From Gigaspora margarita (taxonomy: Eukaryota > Glomeromycota > Glomeromycetes > Diversisporales > Gigasporaceae): a stretch of 64,000 bases of DNA. The notes beneath the pieces were generated by a model, which had not been told where the DNA came from, did no database searches, and saw only the letters and a program-made list of their open reading frames with translations. Of this stretch, positions 36,142 to 47,283 are shown piece by piece; position 1 is the first letter of the stretch; each line of letters opens with the position of its first letter. The translations under genes and the position numbers were made by a program. The stretch is from NCBI GenBank assembly GCA_009809945.1, contig WTPW01000986.1, positions 186,001 through 250,000 on the forward strand, in the 5' to 3' direction.

Positions 36142-36782
36142 AGGGAATATTTCTTTGTCGCACCCGCGACATGTCGCACCCCCTGATTCGACCAATCAAA
36201 TTGCTCGATTTTGTAGGCAAAAAAATTTTTTTTTAAAAATTAAAGTTTTTACTTAATAAAGTATAATATATATATATAATAGCACATTATATAACGTAAA
36301 ATTTTATTCTGAACAACTTTTTCTAAGTTAGGATGATAGATTGTCTTAGTAAAAAAAGACGTTTTATAAGAAAAAACAAAAATTTCAAAAGTTAGCACAT
36401 ATAAAACTTTTTTTTACTAAAACAAACTACCTTTTTGACTTAGAAAAAGTTGTTTAGCGTAAAATTTTGCATATAATACGTAAACATAAATATAGATTTA
36501 ATCAGTAAAAAAAAAGTTCTATATGTGCTAACATTGGAAATTTTTGTTTTTTCTTATAAAACGTCGTTTTTAACGAAGATAATCTATCTTTGTAACTTAG
36601 AAAACGTTGTTCAGAATAAAATTTTACACTATATATATAGTTATCGCTTATTTATTCTTATATTTTACTAGTATAATTTTTAGTTTTTTAAAAAAAAATT
36701 TTTTTGTCTACAAAATCGGGCGATTTGATTGGTCGAATCACGGGGGTGCGACATGTCGCGGGTGCGACAAATTTCTATTCCC
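36142..36782. mobile_element. About 641-bp TIR element with GCGACATGTCGC palindromes at both ends
   Basis: The left arm AGGGAATATTTCTTTGTCGC, ACCCGCGACATGTCGCACCC and TGATTCGACCAATCAAAT has an almost exact inverted copy on the right. Flanking TATTAATA (36134-36141 and 36783-36790) gives a 7-8 bp TSD. The middle is a second mirrored block of CTTAGAAAAAGTTGTT and AAACTTTTTTTTACT words. Non-coding. Confidence 0.75.
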
Positions 36783-36790
36783 TATTAATA

Positions 36791-37020
36791 AAATGAATAT
36801 AAACTATGATAATATCTCATGTTTTACTGTATGTGCAATCACGATATCATAATTAAAAAATATCATTTGATTAATAAATAACAAAAACATTCATATATTA
36901 AGTGATTGTTTATTACTGTACATTATTTTTTCTTTTTCAAAACTATAATGCATATTTAAATTAAAAATAATAGTGAAATTGTTATTTAATTGCCTTTTAT
37001 TTATTAATATTTAATAAATT
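36791..37020. other. AT-rich spacer
   Basis: No recognisable feature; it runs directly into the 14-bp TSD of the next retroposon. Confidence 0.4.
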
Positions 37021-37041
37021 AATAAATTAATTATCTAGGGT

Positions 37042-37337
37042 AGGACCCTGGACATCTTTCATATAGGTCATAACTGGATTTTGGCCAATTTTAATCTAAT
37101 TTGCTAAAAATAACAAAATCTATTTACTTTAATAACTTCTAATCCAGTGATCAGAATTGAATAAACTTTTTTTTGTTAGACGCGCCTCACTGAGAGCTTC
37201 ATTTAAAAAAAGCTTATTCAAATTGGACTATTGAATGCCAAGATAATTGCCAAAAACTAGTTTTTTGCTTCTTAAATTTTAGGTGTTTTTGCTGAAAAAT
37301 TTCAAGTATGACCTCTATACTAGATGTCCGGGGTCCT
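37042..37337. mobile_element. 296-bp AGGACCCC hAT-type MITE
   Basis: Ends AGGACCCTGGACATCT and the inverted AGATGTCCGGGGTCCT. Perfect 8-bp TSD TCTAGGGT (37034-37041 and 37338-37345). It interrupts the start of the SINE-like retroposon. Confidence 0.87.
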
Positions 37338-37749
37338 TCTAGGGTGTGGTGACTTAGAGAAGTTGGTAAGTTGTTACCCCAAAGTGGCAGGTCTAGGGTT
37401 CAAATCCCACTGTGATGCTTTGGAAAATAGATCTGTGTTCCAGTAACTGTTTCTTGTCGATTAGATGCTTGGTACACCATATTGAATGGGAGTTATCAGG
37501 TGCCTAAAATCCAAGGAACTAGAGAAATGGTATACCCATTTGGCAAGCCCTAAGTGAAAAGGTAGCAAAGATCTTTAACAGTGCTACCAAAGCTGGAATA
37601 TCAGAAACTAGAACCGGAGAATCAGACAACAAGACTCTCAAGGAGGGGGTCCACCAACCTGGCCGCTAGAGTTGCACTGGAGAAAGGGACCTATGTTCTG
37701 GTAGTAGATACCAAGAGAAGAAAGCCATATCAACTCTTCTGGGCTAACT

Positions 37750-38458
37750 AGGACCCCAGGCATCTCTCATAAAGGTCATAACTAATCTGCATAAATTTAG
37801 GTGTTTTTGCTACCCCTAAAATCAAGTAAATTTGCTAAAAGTTAAATTATTACATATAAATTTTATAGTAAATTGCTAAAAACTAAATTATCATATCTAT
37901 TTTATAAATCAAAATAATATATATATTTAGATTGCTGAACAAATTTTCTTAGAGCACTTTGTTAGAATCAATTAGTAAAATTTTGTGAATTATAATATTT
38001 TATATAATTTTATTAATAAAAATACTAAAAAATTCTATGATTTACAAAATTTTACTAATTGATTCTAAAAAAAGTGCTCTAAGAAAACTTGTTCAGCATA
38101 TAAAAATACATTATTCTAGCATATTTACTTTTATATTTCTTGAAAATTTAAGAGAAGATGCTTAATTTTGGATTTTTTGATCAAAAAATTCAAAATTAAG
38201 CATCTTAAATTTTTAAAAATTATTGTAGTATAAAAAAATGAGATAGCTTATTTTTGGGTATTATTCTTGCAAAATGTAGGTAATTTGCTAAAAATAAAAT
38301 ATAACATACATAAAATTGCTGTAATTTGCCCAATTGCTTTATATGACCTTTTTTAAAAATAATCTCAATTTGCTAAAACTTAAATTTGGACCTCAGACCA
38401 AATTTTCTGCAATTTGCTAAAAAAAAAAAAGACATATATCAGAGATGTCCAGGGTCCT
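37750..38458. mobile_element. 709-bp AGGACCCC hAT-type MITE with internal hairpin
   Basis: Ends AGGACCCCAGGCATCTCTCA and inverted ...AGATGTCCAGGGTCCT. Perfect 8-bp TSD GGCTAACT (37742-37749 and 38459-38466). The interior is an inverted repeat of TTAGAGCACTTTGTTAGAAT, CAATTAGTAAAATTTTGTGA and TTTTTTGATCAAAAAAT blocks. Confidence 0.87.
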
Positions 38459-38571
38459 GGCTAACTGGTTTGGAAGTTTGTAGATCTGGTGTAAGGACTA
38501 GTAGAATAGTGATAGTGAGTGCTGGATCAGAGCGAACCTTGCAAGAGCGAAAGTAGGTAAGGATAGCAATT

Positions 38572-38903
38572 TACATCCGCAAATTTTATATATAGACATT
38601 AATCGATATATAATACTTAATCATTTTATATTGTTTATAAAATATCATTATATATCGATTAATTGGATAAAAATCGATATATATCTAAATCGATATATAT
38701 CATTTTTTTATATTAAATCGTTATATATCTATAAATCGATTATAATCAGAATTATTTGAAACGATATATAATGATTAACAGATCTTTAACGATTATATAA
38801 TGTTTTGACCGTCACCGGGTAAAAAAAAAACAAAAAAAGTAAAATTCCAATAAAAAGTAGGCTAAAAAAAAGGCAAAGACAAGACGAAAATAATTGGCTT
38901 AGG

Positions 38904-38934
<31 letters not shown>

Positions 38935-40778
38935 NNNNNNNNNNNNNNNNNNNNNNNNNNNNNNNNNNNNNNNNNCCTTTTTTTTCTCTTCTTCTTTTTT
39001 TTTTCTCCTCTCCCTTTTTTTTTTCTCTTCTTTTTTTTTCTCTTTTTTTTTTTAATATTTCGAAGATATTCGAAATATTTTAGGACTAAGCTGGATCTGT
39101 AGATCTGTATCCTAAATCATACCAAGAACGCGTTTAATTAATATTTTCAAAATGTTTCGATTTGTTTTGAAATGTTTCAATAATCATGGTACAAGATCAG
39201 ATTAGATCTTTGTTTATTTTTTTTGTTTATAATTTAGAACTTCTATCACTTTTACATTGTTTTTTCATTTTTGTTTTGTTTTTTTTGTTACGTTTCATTT
39301 CGTTTAGTATTATTTTTTTCTTTTATTTATTATTATTTTTTAATTTTTTTTATTTTATTTCTACAAAAAAACACTTTTTGGCATGAAATGTAGAGACTTT
39401 CTGACACTTTGCACAAGGCAACGCATTTTGGTGTTGTCCGAGTTGGTGTCATCGCTAGTGTTGTAGTTGATGTCATCATTGGTGTCATCGTTGGAATTGT
39501 CGCTAGCTTGTGTTGTTGGTGTTCTTGTGGAATAGCTTTACGTACCTCTTGGTATTCTTGTAGATGGTATTGCGTAGATTTTTAGTGTTCTTGTAGGTGG
39601 TCCATTTGTTTTTTTCTCTTGTATTCGATGGGGTAGTCTTGCTCGTTTCTCTTGCATTTGTATAGGGTTGTCTTGCTTATTCTCTTGTGTTTGTATAGGG
39701 TCATATGGGTAATTTTTCTTGTTCCTCTTGTGTTTGTACAGGTGGTATAACACTAACACTTCTGAGAATAGTTTTTTTATTTTTTTACTTACTATTTTTT
39801 TAGAAAGTAGTGAAAATAAGTGAATATAAGCGAATAGAAGCAAATATGAGCGAATAGAAGCAAATATAATAGAGATTTGGGGGTTTATTTTTATTTTTAT
39901 TCAGTTTGCTTATATTCCGTTGTTTTTTTTTACTTATTTCTTTAATTTTTATTTTTTTATTATTCCAGTACATTGNGAAAACCTTCAANGATTTCTAAAT
40001 TATAAGAAANGNACTCTTACTTTAGGAAAATAGAGATTTGGAGCTTTGTTTTTTTTATTTAGTTTGCTTACATTATTGTTTTTGTTTGTTTTTCTTTTTT
40101 TTACTTATTTTTTTAATTTTATTTTATTTATTCCTGACTTTTTTTGAAACTTTGCAAGAAAATGATCTAACTTTTCTAGTACTTGCAAGAACAACAACTC
40201 TAACTTCTCTGACACTTTGCAAGAAGTAGTGAATATGAGCAATGAAGTGCGAAAGTAGTTAAAAATTATTACAATTTTTTCATTTTTGTTTTTTTTGTTA
40301 TTTTTTTTCGGGGGGGGTTTTGGGTTTTCATTCTTTTTTATAATAATATATAATAAAAATTTGTAATATAAGATAATATATAATAATAATAAATAAATAA
40401 TTTTTATATTAAATTGCGAAAACTTGCAAATATTGATTATTTAATTTAAAATATATATATAATAATAATAAATAAATAAATAAAATTTATAATAAATTGC
40501 GAAACCTTGCGAGCATGATTATGTGAATATAATAATTATTAATTGATATTATATTAGATATATATCGATTACTATCACTATTGATAATAATCGGCAGAGA
40601 TGTTAATTATTGATATATATTTGGTTAATCGATATATATCTAGTAGATATATATTGTTTAACCGGATATATATCAATTACTATCACTATCAATAATAATT
40701 GGCAGGGGTATTGATCATTGATATATATCTTATCAGTTAGTAATCGATATATATCTATATATAAAATTTGCTGATGTA
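38572..40778. mobile_element. About 2.2-kb TIR/foldback element with ATCGATATATA repeats
   Basis: Left TACATCCGCAAATTTTATAT matches the inverted right end (ATATAAAATTTGCTGATGTA). Subterminal zones (38590-38800, 40550-40760) are mirrored arrays of ATCGATATAT. The interior is low-complexity polypurine/polypyrimidine with a GTGTCATCGTTGG-type minisatellite (39430-39540) and a TCTTGTRTTTGTATAGGGT-type one (39600-39740). No convincing TSD; no gene. Confidence 0.6.
38935..38975. other. 41-base assembly gap
   Basis: A run of N between a poly-A stretch and a CT-rich stretch; a gap in low-complexity sequence. Scattered single N bases also occur at 39970-40015. Confidence 0.98.
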
Positions 40779-43710
40779 GGCTAATCCCTGAACTGCAAGT
40801 AGTCCGTCTTAGTAGATGCATAAGTTACCGAAGCATAGGTAATAGGAACTGCTCTACCAAGTGTTCCAAGAATAAACTAGTCCTAAGGGGATTTTGTAAA
40901 GTATCTAGGACTAGCCTTGAATGACTAATGTATTGGAGGATTGTACTAGTGATACAAGTAGAGTTGGCAGACAAAGCATGGACCAGAGCATTTAAATAGG
41001 TAACCCCCTAGTTGGGTTATAGGTATGGCAACTAGTGTAGAACCTTCAAGTGGACTACTTAAATTAGACAATCAAAAGTTGTATATGTGGCTAGTTGTAT
41101 TCTCATTAATATAACAGATATCAGGTGCTCAAAAAGGCACTCTTAATCTATTTGCTTAAATAAATACCTTTTCCCAAAGTGGAATCTTTGACATAAAAAA
41201 AAAATAAAATAAATTAATTATTTTTTTTTTGAATTAAAAACTTAACTTTACTCAGATTGTAAGTTTCTATTGAATTTAATTAACAAAAATACTACTCTGT
41301 CAAGTATCCCATCCACAAACTGCTAAAGAATATCAGACTGCAAGTACTTTTTGAATGTAAAGATTACAAAAATCATGCACATTAAAAACTGGCTACAAAA
41401 TCATAATATTGGTCATAATTTTAATGAAACAGAAGTGTTTGACCAACATGTTTTTGATTCTGTGTGCATATGTTCTTATTGCAATACTAAACTCTTTTTG
41501 GCTGAAACACAAGGAACTTGCTGTTGATCTGAAAAAATCAAGTACATTATTAGTAAATATTTAGCATTTTTTATCTGCTTTAATAATAAATTTATAATTT
41601 ATTAACAATAATAGATTAGCTTCAACAAATGATACTGTAGCTTTGAAAAACTTATACACTAGAAATGATGATATAGGAAAAGATTTCATCATAATATTAG
41701 AACTTACAATAATGTTTTGCATTTACTTCTATGAGAGTTAAATTAAATAAAATCTTGCAAACAATAAGAATTCTATTAAAAAATGTATTTAGTATTGTAC
41801 TTAATTAGTGATGCCACCAAAATTGATTTTTGAAAAAGGCCTATTTCGTCTTCATTAGAGAAAATTAAAATTTTTTATAAGGAAGAGCAAATAAAATTTA
41901 TATAGATATGTTCCTTATAATTTCGTCTATTCAAAAAAAGTATCAAATAATTTCATCTTTCAAGTAAAATAGGTCAAAAACAATTTCATCTTCAAATTTT
42001 AATTTCGAGTTTTCAAACCCGAAATGCTTTCGTCCTCATGTATATACTTAATTATATTTATTTATTTATATAATGTATTAATTTAGATAAAGATAGAATC
42101 TATACATTTAGAGTACAAAATGGAATTTATCATTCTATAGGATCACTTCTTTCAGTTGATAGAGTTGCAATATTTCTTCAGATATATATTTATGATACAG
42201 AATTTGAAACAACAAATAGACAAGCTATAATGCCTTAACTCAATCAATTACTTTAGAATTTATTAAATCATTATTAGATCATATGAATCATTTTGTAGCA
42301 AACTTTCAATCAATTTCTTCAATTAGCAATATAACTGAACTTTGTTTACTTATAAAAGCTGATTATAGTTTAGACAAATGCATTTATAATACACCAACAG
42401 TCTCACAAGTTGCTGCTATATAGGTAGAAGGCAATGCTCCTATAAATTATGCTAAACATGATATAATAGTACAATCACAATCACAAAATTTACAAAAAGT
42501 ATCTGAACTAAGTGGTTGTTATGATCCAATGCAATATCCTCTTCTTTTTTCTGAAGGTGTATAGGGTTGGCATTCTGAAATATTACAAAACATAACTCAA
42601 AAAAATGTTATTATTAGGCAATATTATTCTTACAAATTACATTTTTGAAAATCTTCTCTAGCATTACTTTTTTTTTGGTGGTCAACTTTTTTAACAATAT
42701 GTTGTTGATAATTATGTTAAAATTGAATCTGTACACTTAGCTACTTGTGATTTGGTCAAGATAAAATTTGTACAGAATATTTAAAAGGTTTACAGGATTC
42801 TTTTTGATCAGAAATAGAAAATACATCAAAAGTAGGTCATATTATTTTGCCTTCATTTTTTATTGGTGGTTCTTGAGATATGTACTAGAGATATCAGAAT
42901 GCAATAGCATTAGTACAAAACTATATCAAACTAGATAAATTTATTACTATTACATGCAACCCCTGGTGGCCTAAAATAACATTAGACTTTTACCAATACA
43001 AACACTACAAGATAGACCAGATTTAATAGATAAAATCTTTTTTAATTTTAATAATGTTAATGTTTAATTTACTATTTTAATATTTTTTAAAAATTTATAC
43101 TATATCATTTAATATATTAAGTTTTAATTGGTTATTTAAATTTATACTTAACTTTTTTAAATTATTTACTACAATTATTATAGCTCAAATTTTTTATGCA
43201 AAGTTGCTAGAACTCAAAAAAGATCTTTTTAATTGAGGTGCTCTTGGTCAAGTAATAGCTTACATTTATGTAGTAGAGTTTCAAAAGCATGGTCTTTCTC
43301 ATGCACATTTGTTATTAATATTTCATTATAATAACAAACTTTATGGAGCTGATGATTATGATGCAATAGGATTAGCAGAACTACCTAATCCAGTAAAACA
43401 GCCCAAACTATACCAAACAGTAACTTCTTTTATGATTAATGGACCATGTGGATCTTTTAATAATAATGCTCTATTATGAAAAGAATTTATACAAAAAGCA
43501 TTATTTAAAAGAATTTATTCAAGAAACAAGTAAAGGTGATGATTCGTATCTATTATATCTATTATGTGAAAATGGACATTTTGTAATAATTGAAAATACA
43601 AAAGTGGACAACCATTGGGTTATTTCTTATAACCTTTATCTTTTTTTTAAATTTAACCATCATATTAATATTGAAGTATATTCAAGCATTAAATCAATAA
43701 AATATTTATA

Positions 43711-43999
43711 ATTCACAAAAAGTATTGGGGCCCTACAATATCTGCATATAAGTAGTGTGTCAGGTAGTAATAGAAGGATGTGAACCAGAGGGTTTAAACA
43801 GGCAACTTCTGTTCTTGGGTTGTAGGTATAGCAGCTAGTGTGGAACCTTTGGGCAGACTACTTAAATTAGGCACCAAAAGTGCATATGTGGCTAGTTGTA
43901 TCCTCATTTATGTAACAAATATTATGTTCACAACAATTTAATAAAGAATCAAGACAAGGTCTCAGTTGTAAAACAAAAAAAATAAAATAAAAATAAAAT
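43711..43999 (+). mobile_element. 5'-truncated SINE copy in the Helitron coding region, 12-bp TSD
   Basis: AAAATATTTATA is duplicated at 43699-43710 and 44000-44011. The inserted 289 bp match the 3' part of the 37035-41207 retroposon and end in GTCTCAGTTGTAAAACAAAA then an A-rich tail. The Helitron frame resumes after it (KYHDCAA). Confidence 0.88.
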
Positions 44000-44887
44000 A
44001 AAATATTTATATAAATATATATATAAATATCATGATTGTGCTGCTCTACATATTAATAAAAAAGATAAAATTGGTCAATTTCTTGATGCTTGCTGGGTTT
44101 CTGCTTCAGAAGCATATTGGAGAATTTTTGGTTTTAATATTTTAGATATTGATCCTGTATTATTCCATTTGCAGATTCATCTTTCTGATCAACAAAATAT
44201 AATATTTTCAGAAACATCTAATTTGAGAAAATTATTGCTAATAAAGAAAAACAAAAAACAATGTTAACAAAGTACTTTAAAATAAATTAAATTGACCCAG
44301 ATGCTTGCAAATATTTATACTGTGAATTTCCTAAATATTACATCTGGAATAAAACTACAAAAAGATGGACAAAATGTTGCCAAAAAGAAGTAATGAGAAG
44401 AATATATACTGTAAATCCAAGTGAAGGAGAATGATATTATTTGCATGTATGTGTACTTTTAAATAATATTAAAGGAGCTACATCTTTTGATAATTTAAAA
44501 ACAGTTAATAATTACAAATGTAAAACATTTAGAGAATGTGCAACGAAACTAAAACTTATAGAAACAGAAAAAATATATCATAAAACTATGCAAGTAGCTG
44601 CCCAATTTCAAATGCTTTAGCTCTACAACAACTATTTACAATGATATTAATATTTGGAGAACCAAATGATGTTTGAGCTTATAGAATGATAATTTTAATG
44701 CTTTGTCAGAAGATTTTGCAAAAAAAGGAGTTCTTAATAATTACCTTTGAGTTAATGTAGTTCTTTTAAAAATAAATAATATTTTAGAACAACATTACAA
44801 ATCCTTAAATAAATATGATCTTCCATTACTTGATCCATCTAATAGCTATAATTTTCTAAATGAATTACCTAAATTAATATTAATTAA

Positions 44888-45405
44888 TAATCTGCCTGTC
44901 AACTGGCAGTGATGAAATGTGGCATGCTTCCATTTAATTTTTTTTGTATTAAGTTAACAATATATGTCCACTAATTGAAAATTGTAGAGCTTGTTGAAAC
45001 ATATCTAACAGTAGTTAGATCATCCAAATCGGCCTAGTGGATAGCGAGATATGATTTGGATAATCTAGCCACTGTTAGATGCATCTCAACAAGCTCTACA
45101 ACTTTCAATTAGTGGCCATGTATCGTTTACTTAGTAAAAAAACTTTTAGATGGAAGCACGCCACATTTTGCCTATAGTAATTTTTATATGGAATCTCTAT
45201 CATGGGATTTTATATAGTCGACCAATCATTTTTTGATAATATCTCACCATTCACTTGGCCGATTTGGATGATCTAACTACCATTAGATGCGTCTTGACGA
45301 GCTCTACAACTTTCAATTAGTGGAATTTATCATTAACTTAATAAGAAAAAAAATTCAGATAGAAGCATGCCACATTTCGTTACTCTCTAGTTGACAGGCA
45401 GATTA
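44888..45405. mobile_element. 518-bp TIR element in the Helitron (TAATCTGCCTGTCAACT ends)
   Basis: The left TAATCTGCCTGTCAACT and inverted right end TTGACAGGCAGATTA agree, followed by mirrored GAAATGTGGCATGCTTC. Flanks TTAATTAA and TCAATTAA match at 7 of 8 bases, consistent with an aged 8-bp TSD. Internal TTGTAGAGC ... TCGGCCTAGTGGAT words are shared with 54905-55965. Confidence 0.75.
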
Positions 45406-45865
45406 TCAATTAAATAAATTAAATATTTTAGTAAGCAATGAAGACTTATCAAAAATTAAATTACTAAATGAAGACCAAAAACAGATTTTTGATACTGTTA
45501 TTGATTGTATTAAAAAAAACTATCTAGCTGTTATTTTGTTAATAGACTAGCAGATAAGTATTATAAATTAGCAAATCTATATTTTTAACTATATTAGAAA
45601 AAATTTAATAACTATAAAAATACTAAAACTTTTTATAATATAACATTTTAAAATTTATACAAATTATATAAACTTAATTTACTAATTTTAATAATATAAT
45701 ACTATTTATAGATTCAGAAAAAGCTTTTTTATATCTTTGCTAACTTGCTATGATTCACTCAACTTATTCAATAGCACTTGCAACAGCATCATCTAGTATT
45801 GTTGCACTTCTTATACCTGGAGGGCAAACTGCACACTCTAGGTTCAAAATTTCTCTAGATATTAA

Positions 45866-46370
45866 GGGTAGAGTCCAATGATGATCATTTTCATATAAAA
45901 TTGATGTACAAAAAAAATTTATATAGGTATTACAAAAACGCTACATATAAAAATCTTTTAAATTGCAATCAATTTTAACCAAAAATTTGTGGCGCATAGA
46001 TCAAATCCTTCCTTTTATAGTAGTGAAACTTTAAATGCACATACTATTTAAAAAAACCTATATATATATATTATAAAGTTCTCTGTAGTGACCCCAAATT
46101 CTCTGTGGTGACACAAAATCGATGATCCTAATTGGCTTATATCATATGATTTTTGTAACCATTTTGTAATACCCAATCTTTAAACACATGTTTTTCAGTG
46201 AGGATCTAACCAATTTTAATAATTTTACTACCGTCAGAATCAGAAAAACCTATTCTACAACTTTTTTAAATAATTAAACTAGTTAACTTAATATATTTTT
46301 TTTTAATTTTAAAAAGAAAAAAATTTTACCATTTGTTTTATATATAATTTGAAAATAGCATACTCTACCC
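45866..46370. mobile_element. 505-bp TIR element with TTAA target duplication
   Basis: Starts GGGTAGAGT, ends ACTCTACCC, with TTAA on each side (45862-45865 and 46371-46374). A TTAA TSD is the hallmark of the piggyBac superfamily. It cuts the helicase between SRFKISLDI and LKSDSTCSI; removing it rejoins the frame. Non-coding. Confidence 0.8.
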
Positions 46371-46627
46371 TTAAATCTGATTCAACATGTTCAATTAGCA
46401 AACAAAGTTATTTAGCCAAATTATTGAAACTGGCTAAATTAATTATTTGGGATAAAATTTCAATAATGAATTGTCATTCAATAGAAGCTCTTGATCAAAC
46501 TTTAAGAGATATAATGGAATATGATCTTTCATTTGGAGAAAAAATCTTTATATTTGGTAGAGATTTTTTCCAAATCTTACCAGTAATACCTAGAGGAAGT
46601 TGTGCACAGATAGTAAATACTACATTA

Positions 46628-47283
46628 TCCCTTAAACTGTATTCCAGGCAAATTTGCCTGGAAAATTAAAAAGTATTTATAATTTTTTAAATAAAACAAA
46701 AATTTATTAAGAATATGGGATATACTTTCTTTATAAAATACTTTTTTAAAACATATTTTATAAACTTTCTTAGAAAAATTTTTTAAAATTATTAGAAAAC
46801 TTTCATACAATAAAACTTTAAAGTTTTTATTTAAAAATTTTTACTATAGAATTTTTCTTTAACTTTTCTTAAATTTTATATATTCCCGTCTATAAAAAAA
46901 ATTTTTACTTCTAATACAAGTCTTAATTTTTACAAGTAAATCACAAAAGTTGCAATAATAAAAGTTGTAATCCTTTTTATAAACTACAATATGTATTAAA
47001 AACAGAGGACTAGAGCTAATATTTATAGAGTTCGCCAAGAATTAGTGATAATTTTTTTTGGTTAAAATTTTTTTTTAAAATTGTCTATTTTTAACTTATA
47101 AGCAACTTATACTTTTTTTCTTATAATATAAAATTAAATTTTACTAAAATATAATCCTTATTTTCAAATATTATTAAATAAAATTTTATTTTAATATTTT
47201 AATTTTTAAAAAAAGTAGATCATAAGTATATTTATAGTATTTTTCTAGGCAAATTTGCCTGGAACAGCCTATAGATTAAGGGA
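46628..47283. mobile_element. 656-bp TA-flanked element with terminal hairpins, copy B
   Basis: Ends TCCCTTAAACTGTATT and inverted AGATTAAGGGA, flanked by TA (46626-46627 and 47284-47285). Sixteen bases in is the perfect palindrome CCAGGCAAATTTGCCTGG (46644-46661), nearly repeated at 47245-47262. It splits the Helitron helicase after IVNTTL. Copy A is at 9813-10448. Confidence 0.82.

Larger units (their letters stand above)
37035..41207 (+). mobile_element. SINE-like retroposon with tRNA-like head, split by three later insertions, 14-bp TSD
   Basis: The duplicated AATAAATTAATTAT lies at 37021-37034 and 41208-41221. The head (37338-37412 after the first insertion) has tRNA-like sequence with box B GGGTTCAAATCCC. 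The body continues at 37413-37741, 38467-38571 and 40779-41190, and ends in TTTGACATAAAAAAAAAATA. Without insertions at 37042-37337, 37750-38458 and 38572-40778 it is about 940 bp. Its 3' 200 bp (GGTATGGCAACTAGTGTAGA, CTACTTAAATTAG, ATGTGGCTAGTTGTAT) match the SINE at 43711-43999. It may be a long SINE or one with a captured body. Confidence 0.78.

Noticed and set aside
39538..39988. Minus-strand frames with PIQTQEN/PIQMQEK-like repeats
   Set aside because: They derive from a TTGTATAGGGT-type minisatellite inside a foldback element with N bases; low complexity, no family signal.
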